In this document: positions 11,774 through 21,677 of the stretch, piece by piece
Layout: each line of letters begins with the position of its first letter
Numbering within the stretch: position 1 is the stretch's first letter
Assembly (NCBI GenBank): GCA_005656395.1
Contig: SRSI01000001.1
Span: 372,001-436,000 of the forward strand
Source of the DNA: Strongyloides papillosus
Taxonomy: Eukaryota > Nematoda > Chromadorea > Rhabditida > Strongyloididae
Direction: 5' to 3'
Length of the DNA: 64,000 nt
The notes under the pieces: model-generated
Database searches by the model: none
Seen by the model: the letters and a program-made list of their open reading frames with translations, nothing else
What the model was told of the DNA's origin: nothing
Translations under genes and position numbers: made by a program

Positions 11774-12653
11774 ATGTTGAAATTTCAAGTTAGACCTAAA
11801 CAAACTATAACATATACAGGAACAGACCCCTCAACATCCAATGACAATGCTATCCATAAAACTATTATTTCTATAAATCCAGAACCAAAATACTATTTTG
11901 ACAATAAATCTGTACATTCTTATAACTCAACTAACAGTTCTAATTTTTCAATTTCATCTGGTAGAGTTTCTGATCTTATCAATCAACACAACAGAGCACA
12001 ATCTTTATCTTCACTTAGCTCTATTGATAGTTCTGATTCAGGTGAATGGGTAAGTTATTTGAATTTAATTGAATAATATAATTATATTATTAACATATTT
12101 TTTTAAGAGTCATTTGAAAATTTTTACACGACATATTAAATCAGATACAGATTACAAGACTATTAAAGTATCAACACATACAACAACAAGACAAGTTATA
12201 AATACAATACTATCAAAATTTAGATTAACTTCAAAAGATCCAAATTTGTATTGTTTGGTAATGGAAATTAAGACACCTGAATATGGTAAAATTATTACAA
12301 CACCATTAATATTAGAAGACAATTCAAAACCATTAACGCTACAACGCCTCCAAACACCTGAAATGTGTTCATTTTATATCAAAATGGAAAATAACGGTAT
12401 TCCAGTTAAAATATTTGATTATGAAATTAATAATGAAAGTAATTATAAATCTATATTACTTTCTAGAAAGACAACTTGCAATGAAACATTAACATTGTTA
12501 TTACAGTTACTTCATATAGATCGTAATACAGCTTCATATAAATTACTTGTTGTTGATAGAGCAGAAGAAGCAGAAATTCCAAGTGATGTTTATATAGCTC
12601 AGTTGTATACAAAATTACAATCAAATCAAAAAATTATTATTCGCAGATATTAA
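11774..12653 (+). CDS. Ras-association (RA) domain protein
   Basis: Two exons, 11774-12049 and 12108-12653, 273 residues. The junction is in frame (...SGEW joined to SHLKIF...), with donor GTAAGT and acceptor TTTTAAG. The N-terminal 90 residues are Ser/Thr/Asn-rich and probably disordered. Residues about 93-170 look like a ubiquitin-fold RA domain (LKIFTRHI at the first strand, then TTTRQVINTILSKF as the helix). A second similar repeat occupies about 180-273 (PVKIFDYEI..., TCNETLTLLLQLL, ending QKIIIRRY). RA domains bind GTP-loaded Ras or Rap. Two in tandem without a kinase, lipase or SARAH segment suggests a small adaptor distantly like RASSF or DGK-theta-type RA modules. The orthologue is not identified. 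Confidence 0.65.
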
Positions 12654-12850
12654 ATAAAATTAATATATACTTCTAATAGTAATGCTTTATTTTATAAAAT
12701 GTACCATACAACTACATATTATATTGTTATTTTTTTTCCTGTGACTGTCACTTTTATTCATTCTTATAAAATAAATATTTGTCATAAAAATCACTAACAA
12801 TAAATATACAAAAAAGTTTATTTAAAAAAATAATAATAAAAAAAATTTAA

Positions 12851-15800
12851 TTACAAATCCAAACAACTTTCAACAATATCTTTAAGAAAATTGAAATTAT
12901 TAATGACAGCTACACAATGGAGGATCCTTAGATTACTCATAATTTCTGATCTTTTATTAATAAATTCATATTTATTACTACATCCACATTTATCATTATA
13001 GTTATTATTTCTTATCTCTTTACATTTTATGCATTGTAAATCTTGCATCGTATAAGCTAATATCATTTTATGAGCTCTTTGTAATAGCATTTGCTCGATG
13101 ATATTTTTATCAAATGGTTTCTTGCAACTTGAACAAATAAATTCTCCCATACCATTATTTTTTGTGTCTACCATACATACATCGATTTCACTGGTTTGAT
13201 TACAATGTTGACATATCAGATGATCAAGTACACATGAATATCCAATCGGTTTCCAAAAAGATTTTTCACTAAATTTGTCAATTTTCATTAAGTCCATTGC
13301 CTTAGAGCGAACCTCTTCAACTTCTTCTTCAACGCTTTTATCTAATGATAATATTTTTATAAAACAATTAACCATTTCTAATGGTATATTATACGTAAAA
13401 TCCTCCGCCATATATATTGGGGGTAGATCATCTGGAATCTCTGCTTTACGATATTTCTTAATATTTCTCTCTGTTAATTTACATAATTTTTCACAAACAT
13501 CATTCAATATTTTTTCTTTTCTAAAATTCTCAAATCTCTTATTATCTTTTTTCCCATTGGAACGACAATAATCTGCCAGCAATGACATATAACCACCAAT
13601 AAAATTATTAAATATTGCTCTACTTGAATCATCAGGGAAGTAAGAACTCATAGCCCAATTGAATATTAATTCATCGTCATCAACTGTTTCACCAATCTTC
13701 ATAGCAGCATAATTTGAGGGATCAATCCACGTAAAGAGGTCCCAGTAATTTTGTGTCGTGAATGTTAAAACAGAAAATAACGGATTCTTTGCTAATGTTT
13801 CTATCATACTCCTCACAAAATTAGTTCCTGTACTCATGGAATCCTTCTCTGTACTAACAATTATTCTTGTGTAGGAACAATGTATAACTTCACCACCAAC
13901 TCTAGTTATTTCAGTCACTAATAAGAAACACAATTTCTTCATTAATACTGTTACAGCTTTAGAAATTGCAGGATCATACATCAAAGATCTCGGTGACCTT
14001 AACCACCTGTGAATATTTGAAATAACTTCATCAGCTAAAACAGCTCCATCACTATTAATATCTTTAGCACATTCAATAACAACTTGTCGTAATATTTCAA
14101 CAGCTTTATTTGCAGCAGCAGCTTCATCCATAGCCGAAAACCCAGCTTCTTTACCAAAAATCTTGTCCTTTGCCAATTCAACTCCAGAAGCAAAACCCAA
14201 TGAATAATTAGTACCTTCAGCTTCAGCAATTTTGTTGGCTTGAAGTAACGCCCCAACAGCCAAACATCCCAAACTAATATCAACCACAATCTTACCACAT
14301 TTGTATGCTTCTTTATTAATAATAAAAGAATGATGTGTTCTAAATGAAACAGAATCCCAATCATTTGTAATTCTATGGTCTTCTGTATCTTTACCACCTA
14401 AATCTGGTTCTGGAGCGGTTGTTGCCCATAACAAATAACCTTCTCTGGTAAGACAACGTGCATAAATGATATCTGCAGCAAATGTCGCAAAATCTTCCTT
14501 AACATTTCCAATAGGTACATTTATGTACCTTGCTTGTGTAACTAATTCTTGTAACAAAATATGCGAGAAAAGAAAATGTTTACAAATTCTCTGAACGATT
14601 GTATTTTGCCATCCTAATGTTCCTAGTAGATCTGAAGGTTCCGATACATATAATCTAATATGAGGGAAATATGATAATATTGGATACGTGTCCGTCAGGT
14701 ATTTTCTCGTATTCGAAGATTGTACCAATAGTATGTAAAGTTGTGAATCATTAATGCCAAATTGTTTGTAAATACCTTTCATTGTTGATGCAACAGATGA
14801 AACATCACGACATTGTTGGATTTCAATGTTTAAATTTGAATATACTTCCGTATCAAAATATTCTTCATCATATTTACTAAGAAAGCGTTCCAACTCATCT
14901 TTGTATATATTCTTATTTCCAACAATATCCAAATTTTTGTTATTTACAATGAAAATCTTTCCGAAGTGGTGTGTCGGTAAAAAAAAGGCAACAATATGTA
15001 AATTTCCAGACGAATAATTGTAAAAGAAAATCTTCTTCAATCGTTTACCGCATAAATAATTTTCATCTGAAGAAGGCAATAATTGAAGTTCATTCATACT
15101 ATAAGTATCGGTATTTGAAGCTCTCATACTAGTGATCTTTGCAACTGCCCCTATTGAAATTAAACTTCTAAAATCTAAAGGTACTTGACTTTCATATATA
15201 CCCTCGATCTTTTTTTCACATAATTGCATGTATAAATCACGAAGCTTTGAGGAAAATTTTGCCTCATCTACACTGTATTCATACAAATTAAGCAATGGTT
15301 TACAACGTGGTAGAATCTTTTTCATATGATTCACGTGTTTCTTTGGATTATACTGATTTACATAAAAGATTCTTGGTACATGTATATTAAATTTCTTCAT
15401 TATATTACCCACAATAGCATACACCATGAATAAACCAGGGGTGTCTGTTTGTGAAATCTCTACAATTTCCCAATTTTTTTTCAAAAATTCATTCTTGCTA
15501 CAAAGTACCATCTTTTCCAAAGTTGAAAGTGGTCTATTTACTATGTTATTACCACCATTATTCATAAGAGTCCTCTTCCTTTCTGCAATATTCATACGAA
15601 TTTCTCTCCATTTTTGTTTTTTATAATTAATCTAAAAAATTAAAAAATAATGAATATACAATGCATTTAAAATTTGTTTAGTAGATGGTAATTTTCAAAT
15701 TTTGGTGTATATTATTTCTATATAAACCGTCAATATTTTCTAAGAAATCAGGTTATATTACTTCCTATCTTTCGTATTAGTTATGGCTCAATCAGTACCA

Positions 15801-18800
15801 CCAGGTGACATCCAAACCCAACCAGGAACCAAGATCGTCTTCAACGCTCCATATGATGATAAGCACACTTATCACATCAAAATCACCAACTCTGGAGGAC
15901 GTCGTATCGGATGGGCCATCAAGACCACCAACATGAAGAGACTCGGAGTCGACCCACCAAGTGGTGTTCTTGACCCAAAGGAAAATGTTCTTATGGCTGT
16001 CTCCTGTGATGCCTTCGCCTACGGACAAGAAGACACCAACAACGACCGTATCACCATTGAATGGACAAACACCCCAGACGGTGCTGCCAAGACCTTCAGA
16101 CGTGAATGGTTCCAAGGAGACGGTATGGTCCGCAGAAAGAACCTTCCAATCGAATATAACCCATAAGGAAATCCGCTATTATATATTTTCTAATTTGTTT
16201 GATTTTTTAAATTAAATAAAGTATAATAGTAACTTTTACTTTTTTTTATCTTTATACCTACCCATTCTTTGAATCCATCCTTGAGAATTGTCTTTCTTTC
16301 ATCAATAGTCTTCTGTTTCTTGCTTGTTGGAACATTTTCCATAACTTGAACATTGTTATCAATAACAATACTCCTTCCTCTTTTTCTATGACAATTACCT
16401 TCATTTTCTTTGTCAACATTTTCTCCGGTGCAAATGACTTCAATATCCTTGATTGGCTTGGGAATTTTCTTGAAAATACTTGTTATCTTTGGCTGATTTA
16501 TCTGAAACTGTTTTTCTTTTTTTATATTATCTAACCATTCCGGATGAGGCAACCTTGGTATAGGGTTTGGTATACCTTGTAGTGCTGCTGGTATAGTTAT
16601 AATTTTTTGCATAGTATTTCCGACTCTTTCAATATAATAAGCCCAATCAATAATATTACGAATATCAACATTCTCTTCTGTTATTGCAGTATCCTTCGTC
16701 CATTGTCTTAAAAACCTTGCTTGTGTTTTCCTGTTTGTTTGAAATATTGCCAACGGAATAGCCCTTTCTGCAACTGGAGCATCCAATGGTTTTTGTGATA
16801 TGATAAATTTACAAGCCAACCCAGCATCCCTAACCATTTCATCTCCCAGAAATTGTGCCATTCTTTTTGCTGTTGTTATAGAGGTACTTTTTTGTCCTTC
16901 ATATTCAGAAAGTTTCCTAGACATACTACGATTTTCGGAAATAAGGTCAAACAACTGTTTATCGGACATATCAACTCCTTTTGAATATAGTACATCTAAC
17001 CAATAATCAGCCTCCTTTGCTACACATTTATAACATTCTTCCAGTGTTTTACCCTTTAAGAATAATTTAAAAACATTTTCTTGAAACAATTTAATCATAT
17101 TTAACTCTCCTCTTCTTTTAAGTTCAAAACCCTTTAATTCAGATAACGAACCGTCAAAATTAAAAACAGCATATCTCTTCTTTAATTTCTTCCCTTCTTC
17201 TTTAGATGCAGGTAAAATCATTGCAAGATATGGTCCATCAACTTCGAAGAAAATTGAATTTTCACTTTTTATTTCACAATCTCCATCAGGTTTTACTACA
17301 TGATATTGATGATTCGTAAACTTGTCTTTAACTAACGCATTTAGCATTGAACCAGCATAACTAATTGTTACTTTGTCTTTTTTTAAACCTTGCAATTTGA
17401 ATGTTATGTTTTCCGGCAAACTTGAAGGTAACATGCACCATATACCATCAGTATCCAATTCGAGAGGTCTTCCAATTTGTTCAACTAATTTCCTAGCTTC
17501 TTGAATAATATTAGCTCCGGTATGACAAACTATACCAGCCATTTCCATTGAAAACCAACGAGAACCTCTTCTCATAGCATAACCATAAAAAGAATTTAAA
17601 ATACATTTATGTGCCATTTGTAAAGATTCGTACAGAACAACTCTGGATTGACCCGCCCTTATACCATTCAAATCATCTGAAGGAGTTTTGGCTAGTTCGC
17701 CTTTAGCTTTCTTCAATTGTTCTTTATATTCATATCTACGATCACGGAAAGCTTTGACTGTATCAACAAAGAAGCCGTGTTCTCTTTCGCAAACTCTAGT
17801 TGTTCTTGTTTCCGTTCTAGTGACATGATTTTTTCCATATGCTCTTCTACAAAAATCTTGAACTCTTTTCTTTTCCAACTTCATTCGTTCTTCTTTAGGT
17901 AATTCATGGAAAGGAACTGGAGGTTTACCAAACGATTCATTTTCAAGTTGTTGAATTATTCTATCGTACTCTGTTCTCGTACAAGGCATCAATTCACCTC
18001 TCCATACCCAATTCATATCTCTTTTACATTTAGCATCTGGAGTATTATAAACACAAGCCATACAATCTTCTTCTGTAATAATAGCAGGAGGTTGTAAGCG
18101 ATTAGTTAAAATAATATTAGGATACATAGCACCAACATCTAAGTGGTAAACTTTAGGGTATTCAAATAAGTTAGGAGTTTCTCTTAATTTATCCAATTGA
18201 CCTTCCACCTCTTTACATACTTCTTCGAAATCAACGACGTTATCTAAATCAATGCCATTTTCAACATTCAAAGCAAATTTCATTGTGTCCTTGACTTGTT
18301 CTTTTAACATTTCTATAGCTTCCGGAACTATACAAAATCTTGTTTTAATATCAGCACGAAATACACCCGATTCTAATGCTTCTACTCTGCCACCAACGTA
18401 AGTTTCACTTTCGATAACACGGTTATCAGGCGTGATTTTCCTCTCATCGTCAACTAGCTTATTTGGAAAAACAATGTTATTGTGAAAAGCTTCAACCATT
18501 AGTAACGATTCACAGAGTGTACCAGATCCTTTTCTTAGAACATCATCACCTCCAAGTGGAATGATTGTGCATAAGGCAAAGATAAATGGATGTACATATT
18601 TCATATAAAGATAATACGTGGCAACAGCATCTGAAACTGAATAGTTTGCCAGAATCTGTGGTTTCTCTATGGCCATAGTAACCATTAATTCCGGATCCAA
18701 CTCAACAGGTTCATAACCTAATTTTGCCTTTGTACATGCTTTTAAATTTTGTGATCCCATCGGTAAGTATGAATCTCTCTGTACCCAACGAAAAGCATCC

Positions 18801-20049
18801 ATATGAAGACAATTGTCCGATTTATATTCTCCTTGACTATCTTTAGAAAAACCAATTATTTCTCTCATGTTTAATTGATAATGCTTGGCACGTGCATCCA
18901 CAAAAGGCCAATCAAAAAAGTCACCGTTATATGTTACGATAATTGAAGGTCTTGAAACAATAATATGATCGAAGAATCTCATTAATAATGCTTTCTCATC
19001 TTCTTCATTAAATACAGTAAATTCACCGGGATACTCAGGTTTTGGAGTATATTCAAAGTTGTGAATGTCAGCACTAACGACAGTCCTATTGATGATTAAA
19101 TATCCCAATCCATCAATCATGTACGAAATCATCATTATTTGATCAAAATCCGAATCAGGGAATTTCAATGGCATTTTTGTTGTCTCAATATCAAAAGCTA
19201 AAACAACAGGCTCTGCAGGTTCAATGATATCATAATTCCTCTTCAAAGAAGGTAATCTGTTTTCGTCTCTTCCCACAACAGTATACCACAAGCCAACAAA
19301 GATTTTATTATCAATTGATACTCTCATGTGATAGGGAACATCATATTCCCTAATTTCAATAATTTTATCGACAGCCTCACCAATTTCATGAGTGTCTATA
19401 TTACCAAGATGTCTAAAATATTAGATTATTAAAATTGGCTTATATAGTCTTTTTTTTTATTACTTTGCAAGAAGTGATTTATATTCATTTTCAGATGCAA
19501 TCCTTCTTTTATTTTTCTCAATAATTGGCATTAAGTCTTTCTTTACTCTTTGGAGTTCAGAAACACTTGGAAAACTTAATTTTAGATATTTGCTTTTTAC
19601 ACCACTTAAATGATTCTTCAAATCTAAGTTTTCTTTTTCTATAATATCCACTTTTATAAATTCCATGTACTTTTTCTCTAGATAACTGGCAACACCAAAC
19701 TCAAAACCACCCACCGTCGCCAGAAGGAAGTATGGTCGATATGGGTAGCATATTTTAAATCTTTCACCGCTCTCTTCAAGAAAATAATAGTCAACACATG
19801 CCACAATATCTTTGTTATTTTCATCAATCAATTCTGATGATTGAACATTAACAAGCCAAGCAATTTTTGGTCTCGATTCCGTATATATTTGATATCCATA
19901 CTTTGCATCGATGTCATTTCTAAAATTAATCCTTTCTCTTCGTTGAACATAGTTTTTATCGCTAAAAAATAAAGCACATTTTGTATGACAAGAGCAAAAG
20001 TTATCAAAATTTACTTTTCACGGCTTCCAACTTCAACTGATCCGTCCAT
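12851..20049 (-). CDS. pole-1: DNA polymerase epsilon catalytic subunit
   Basis: Four exons on the minus strand: 20049-20015, 19961-19464, 19412-16262 and 15631-12851, together 2154 residues, close to the family length. All junctions keep frame and rebuild conserved blocks ([34 protein letters not shown] joined to [12 protein letters not shown]). It is the leading-strand replicase. The exonuclease motif FDIETT (Asp252/Glu254), [11 protein letters not shown] and [11 protein letters not shown] are present, so proofreading looks intact. Polymerase motif A is LDVGAMYPN (Asp603), motif [13 protein letters not shown], motif C LDTDGIW (Asp831/Asp833). Cys residues around CMACVYN and VCEREHG fit the [4Fe-4S] CysX cluster. 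A PIP-like [11 protein letters not shown] lies before the last junction. The inactive C-terminal half ends in two Cys clusters (ICQHC, FICSSC; CIKCKE, CGCS). Introns 1 and 2 are 53 and 51 bases, intron 3 is 630 bases and contains an MSP gene on the other strand. Confidence 0.97.
15716..15738 (+). promoter_or_regulatory. Likely MSP promoter block (TATA-like plus GTCA element)
   Basis: TTCTATATAA at 15716-15725, then GTCAATATTTTC, 45-67 bases before the ATG at 15783. The same elements in the same order precede MSP copy 1 at a similar distance. It lies wholly within the pole-1 intron, so this MSP carries its own promoter. Confidence 0.45.
15783..16166 (+). CDS. msp: Major sperm protein (MSP), copy 2, nested in pole-1 intron
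   Basis: Complete intronless 127-residue MSP with start, stop, an upstream TATA-like block and AATAAA at 16215-16220, so it looks like a working gene rather than a pseudogene. It sits inside intron 3 of the Pol epsilon gene on the opposite strand. It differs from copy 1 by two residues (Ser for Gly before GGRR, Ser for Cys after DPP). From about 15966 to 16153 its DNA is identical to copy 1, while the first 180 bases carry about 16 differences, nearly all silent. Codons end mostly in C or G, unlike those of the surrounding pole-1 exons. The role is as for copy 1: sperm motility cytoskeleton and signalling. Confidence 0.98.
   Translation: MAQSVPPGDIQTQPGTKIVFNAPYDDKHTYHIKITNSGGRRIGWAIKTTNMKRLGVDPPSGVLDPKENVLMAVSCDAFAYGQEDTNNDRITIEWTNTPDGAAKTFRREWFQGDGMVRRKNLPIEYNP
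16215..16220 (+). terminator. AATAAA polyadenylation signal of nested MSP
   Basis: AATAAA about 48 bases after the MSP stop and about 40 bases before the pole-1 donor site (complement of 16261). The MSP transcript can therefore end before it runs antisense through pole-1 exon 3. Confidence 0.5.
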
Positions 20050-20486
20050 TTATAATAAAAGTTATTATTTAATAATTAGTGGAAATATTAGATAAACTAA
20101 TACAAACTTAATTGGAAAAATAAATGAAGCACTACGATTAAATAATCTAACAAACGATTAAATCTCCCTTGTTTGGGCGAGCGCCATAAATAGGTTCTTG
20201 AAACGAAAAATGATCTTACTTATTCCAATTAGGTACCCCTAAGGGATCTGTGTCGAGAAAGATTGTTTTCTATAGAAATAAATTTTTAGACCTATCTCTT
20301 ATTCAAATATCCCATACCAAAGTTAATTTCCAGCTGGTTTCAAGTTACCAAACTATGATTTACCAATTTTTCATAAACATCGTATATGAAAATTTAATTT
20401 TATCACTAACAAGATAATTTTTGGTAAAACGTAGCACAATTAGTTGAAATTACTTAAGACAGACTATTATTCTTTAATGCTCAAAT
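20050..20486. other. Divergent intergenic region between pole-1 and the ferredoxin gene
   Basis: 437 bases between two diverging start codons, presumably holding both promoters. Less AT-rich patches occur near 20165-20260 (for example GGGCGAGCGCC). No RNA gene or open frame is recognised. Confidence 0.5.
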
Positions 20487-20944
20487 ATGCTTCAGCGGGT
20501 TATTTTTAATGCTACTAGAAATTTAAATGTATTAATGCTACGTACTCTTTCATCAAAAAGGTAGTTTTTTTTATTATTTCATTTTTTTTACCATTTTTCA
20601 GTAATAAGATTAATGTTGTTTTTCAAACTAAAGATGGTGATTTTACTGGAAAAGGGAAAATTGGAGAATCTCTCCTAGATGTTGTTATAAATAATGATAT
20701 TCCGTTAGATGGTTTTGGGGCCTGCGAAGGTACGATAGCATGTTGTTCATGTCATGTTATTTTGAATGAGAAGCATTTTAATAGGATAAAAAAAGCAAAT
20801 GATGAAGAATTGGATATGCTGGATTTAGCTCCAAACTTAGAGGATACATCTCGACTCGGTTGTCAAGTTATATTAGACAAGAATGATGAACCGGAAGTTC
20901 GTGTTAGGGTCCCTGACATGTCGATAGATGTCAGAACATTTTAG
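20487..20944 (+). CDS. Mitochondrial [2Fe-2S] ferredoxin (adrenodoxin/FDX type)
   Basis: Two exons, 20487-20560 and 20602-20944, 138 residues, split by a 41-base intron (GTAGTT...TTTTTCAG). The start is chosen because the first 24 residues (MLQRVIFNATRNLN... rich in Arg, no acids) form a typical mitochondrial presequence. The mature domain has the cluster motif CEGTIACCSC (Cys66, Cys72, Cys75) and a fourth ligand in LGCQ (Cys112), as in adrenodoxin-like ferredoxins; the usual ST before the third Cys is CS. It ends with the conserved VRVPDMSIDVR. It transfers electrons from ferredoxin reductase, most likely for Fe-S cluster assembly (FDX2/Yah1 role) in the matrix. FDX1-type roles cannot be excluded from sequence alone. 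Confidence 0.93.
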
Positions 20945-21008
20945 AATATTTTTATAGTAAAAAAAAGACTATCAATTAAAAATTTATTACGTTTACTTGA
21001 AATATAAT

Positions 21009-21677
21009 TTATCTTCTTCTTTGAAATACAAATTGATTATAGTGCATAAATCTATGATCATCGTGGTATCTAGCATCCGGCATCCCTTGAGGTGTCATAG
21101 TGGATGCTGAAACAAATTTAAATCCATTGCACATAAGGCAGTCAAAAGCTTGTTCTAAAAAAGTGTGTTTTAAGTAAAATCTTGAAGTATAGTTTTCTTC
21201 CATCATCCCACCACCATATCTGGTTTCATTGAGAGTATCACCAAAAACTTCTCTACATATATTAGTTCTACCACAAATGAGAATTCTCATAATTTTTCTG
21301 AAATTAACATCGCATGACAAACCTTGTTTACCGAACATTAATGTACCATGGTACGCTACGGTAATTGTGTTCATTTGTGGATTTTGTTTTACTACATTCT
21401 CTGTAATATTATCTAATTTCCAGTACATGGCTTCTTCTTTTAATTTATTCCAATTATCGAAATTATCTGGTGCGATTATTTTAAGTTGAGGATGGCGTAG
21501 TGCATTAATTATTAATAACATTATACTTGGATCACGATCTAAGAATATTTTCTCACTTCCTGCTTGTTTAACCATCTCTGTCAATAAAGATTTTGGTTCT
21601 CTTTCAAATATTTGTCTCATACAGGTGACTTCACGACCTGATATATCCATTGTAATTGTTTGACTTCTTCCTGACAT
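21009..21677 (-). CDS. BTB/T1-domain protein, KCTD8/12/16-like
   Basis: Single exon, 222 residues, starting MSGRSQTITMDISG. Residues about 5-100 are a T1/BTB tetramerisation domain (EPKSLLTEMVKQ..., FLDRDPSIMLLIINALRH), and about 108-205 match the C-terminal H1 domain of the KCTD8/12/16 group (ITVAYHG, VFGDTLNETR, YTSRFYLKHTFLEQAFDCL). In vertebrates these are auxiliary subunits of GABA-B receptors that bind G-beta-gamma. The long linker between T1 and H1 is almost absent here, which makes this a compact version. It is tail-to-tail with the ferredoxin gene, with 64 bases between stops. A receptor-modulating role at the membrane is inferred from the family. Confidence 0.82.
   Translation of the reverse strand: MSGRSQTITMDISGREVTCMRQIFEREPKSLLTEMVKQAGSEKIFLDRDPSIMLLIINALRHPQLKIIAPDNFDNWNKLKEEAMYWKLDNITENVVKQNPQMNTITVAYHGTLMFGKQGLSCDVNFRKIMRILICGRTNICREVFGDTLNETRYGGGMMEENYTSRFYLKHTFLEQAFDCLMCNGFKFVSASTMTPQGMPDARYHDDHRFMHYNQFVFQRRR

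Larger units (their letters stand above)
15632..16261 (-). other. Enlarged third intron of pole-1 hosting an MSP gene
   Basis: The donor GTAGGT at 16261 and acceptor ATTTTTTAG ending at 15632 are supported by the rebuilt protein, where FKEW is followed by INYKKQKWR as in other Pol epsilon sequences. At 630 bases it is about twelve times longer than the other two introns of the gene. The extra length is accounted for by the opposite-strand MSP gene and its short flanks (about 150 bases before its ATG and 95 after its stop). Confidence 0.9.

Noticed and set aside
12069..12107. Separate start (ATG-less frame) for the RA-domain protein second exon
   Set aside because: This is the intron between the two exons; GTAAGT at 12050 and TTTTAAG at 12107 join the frames exactly.
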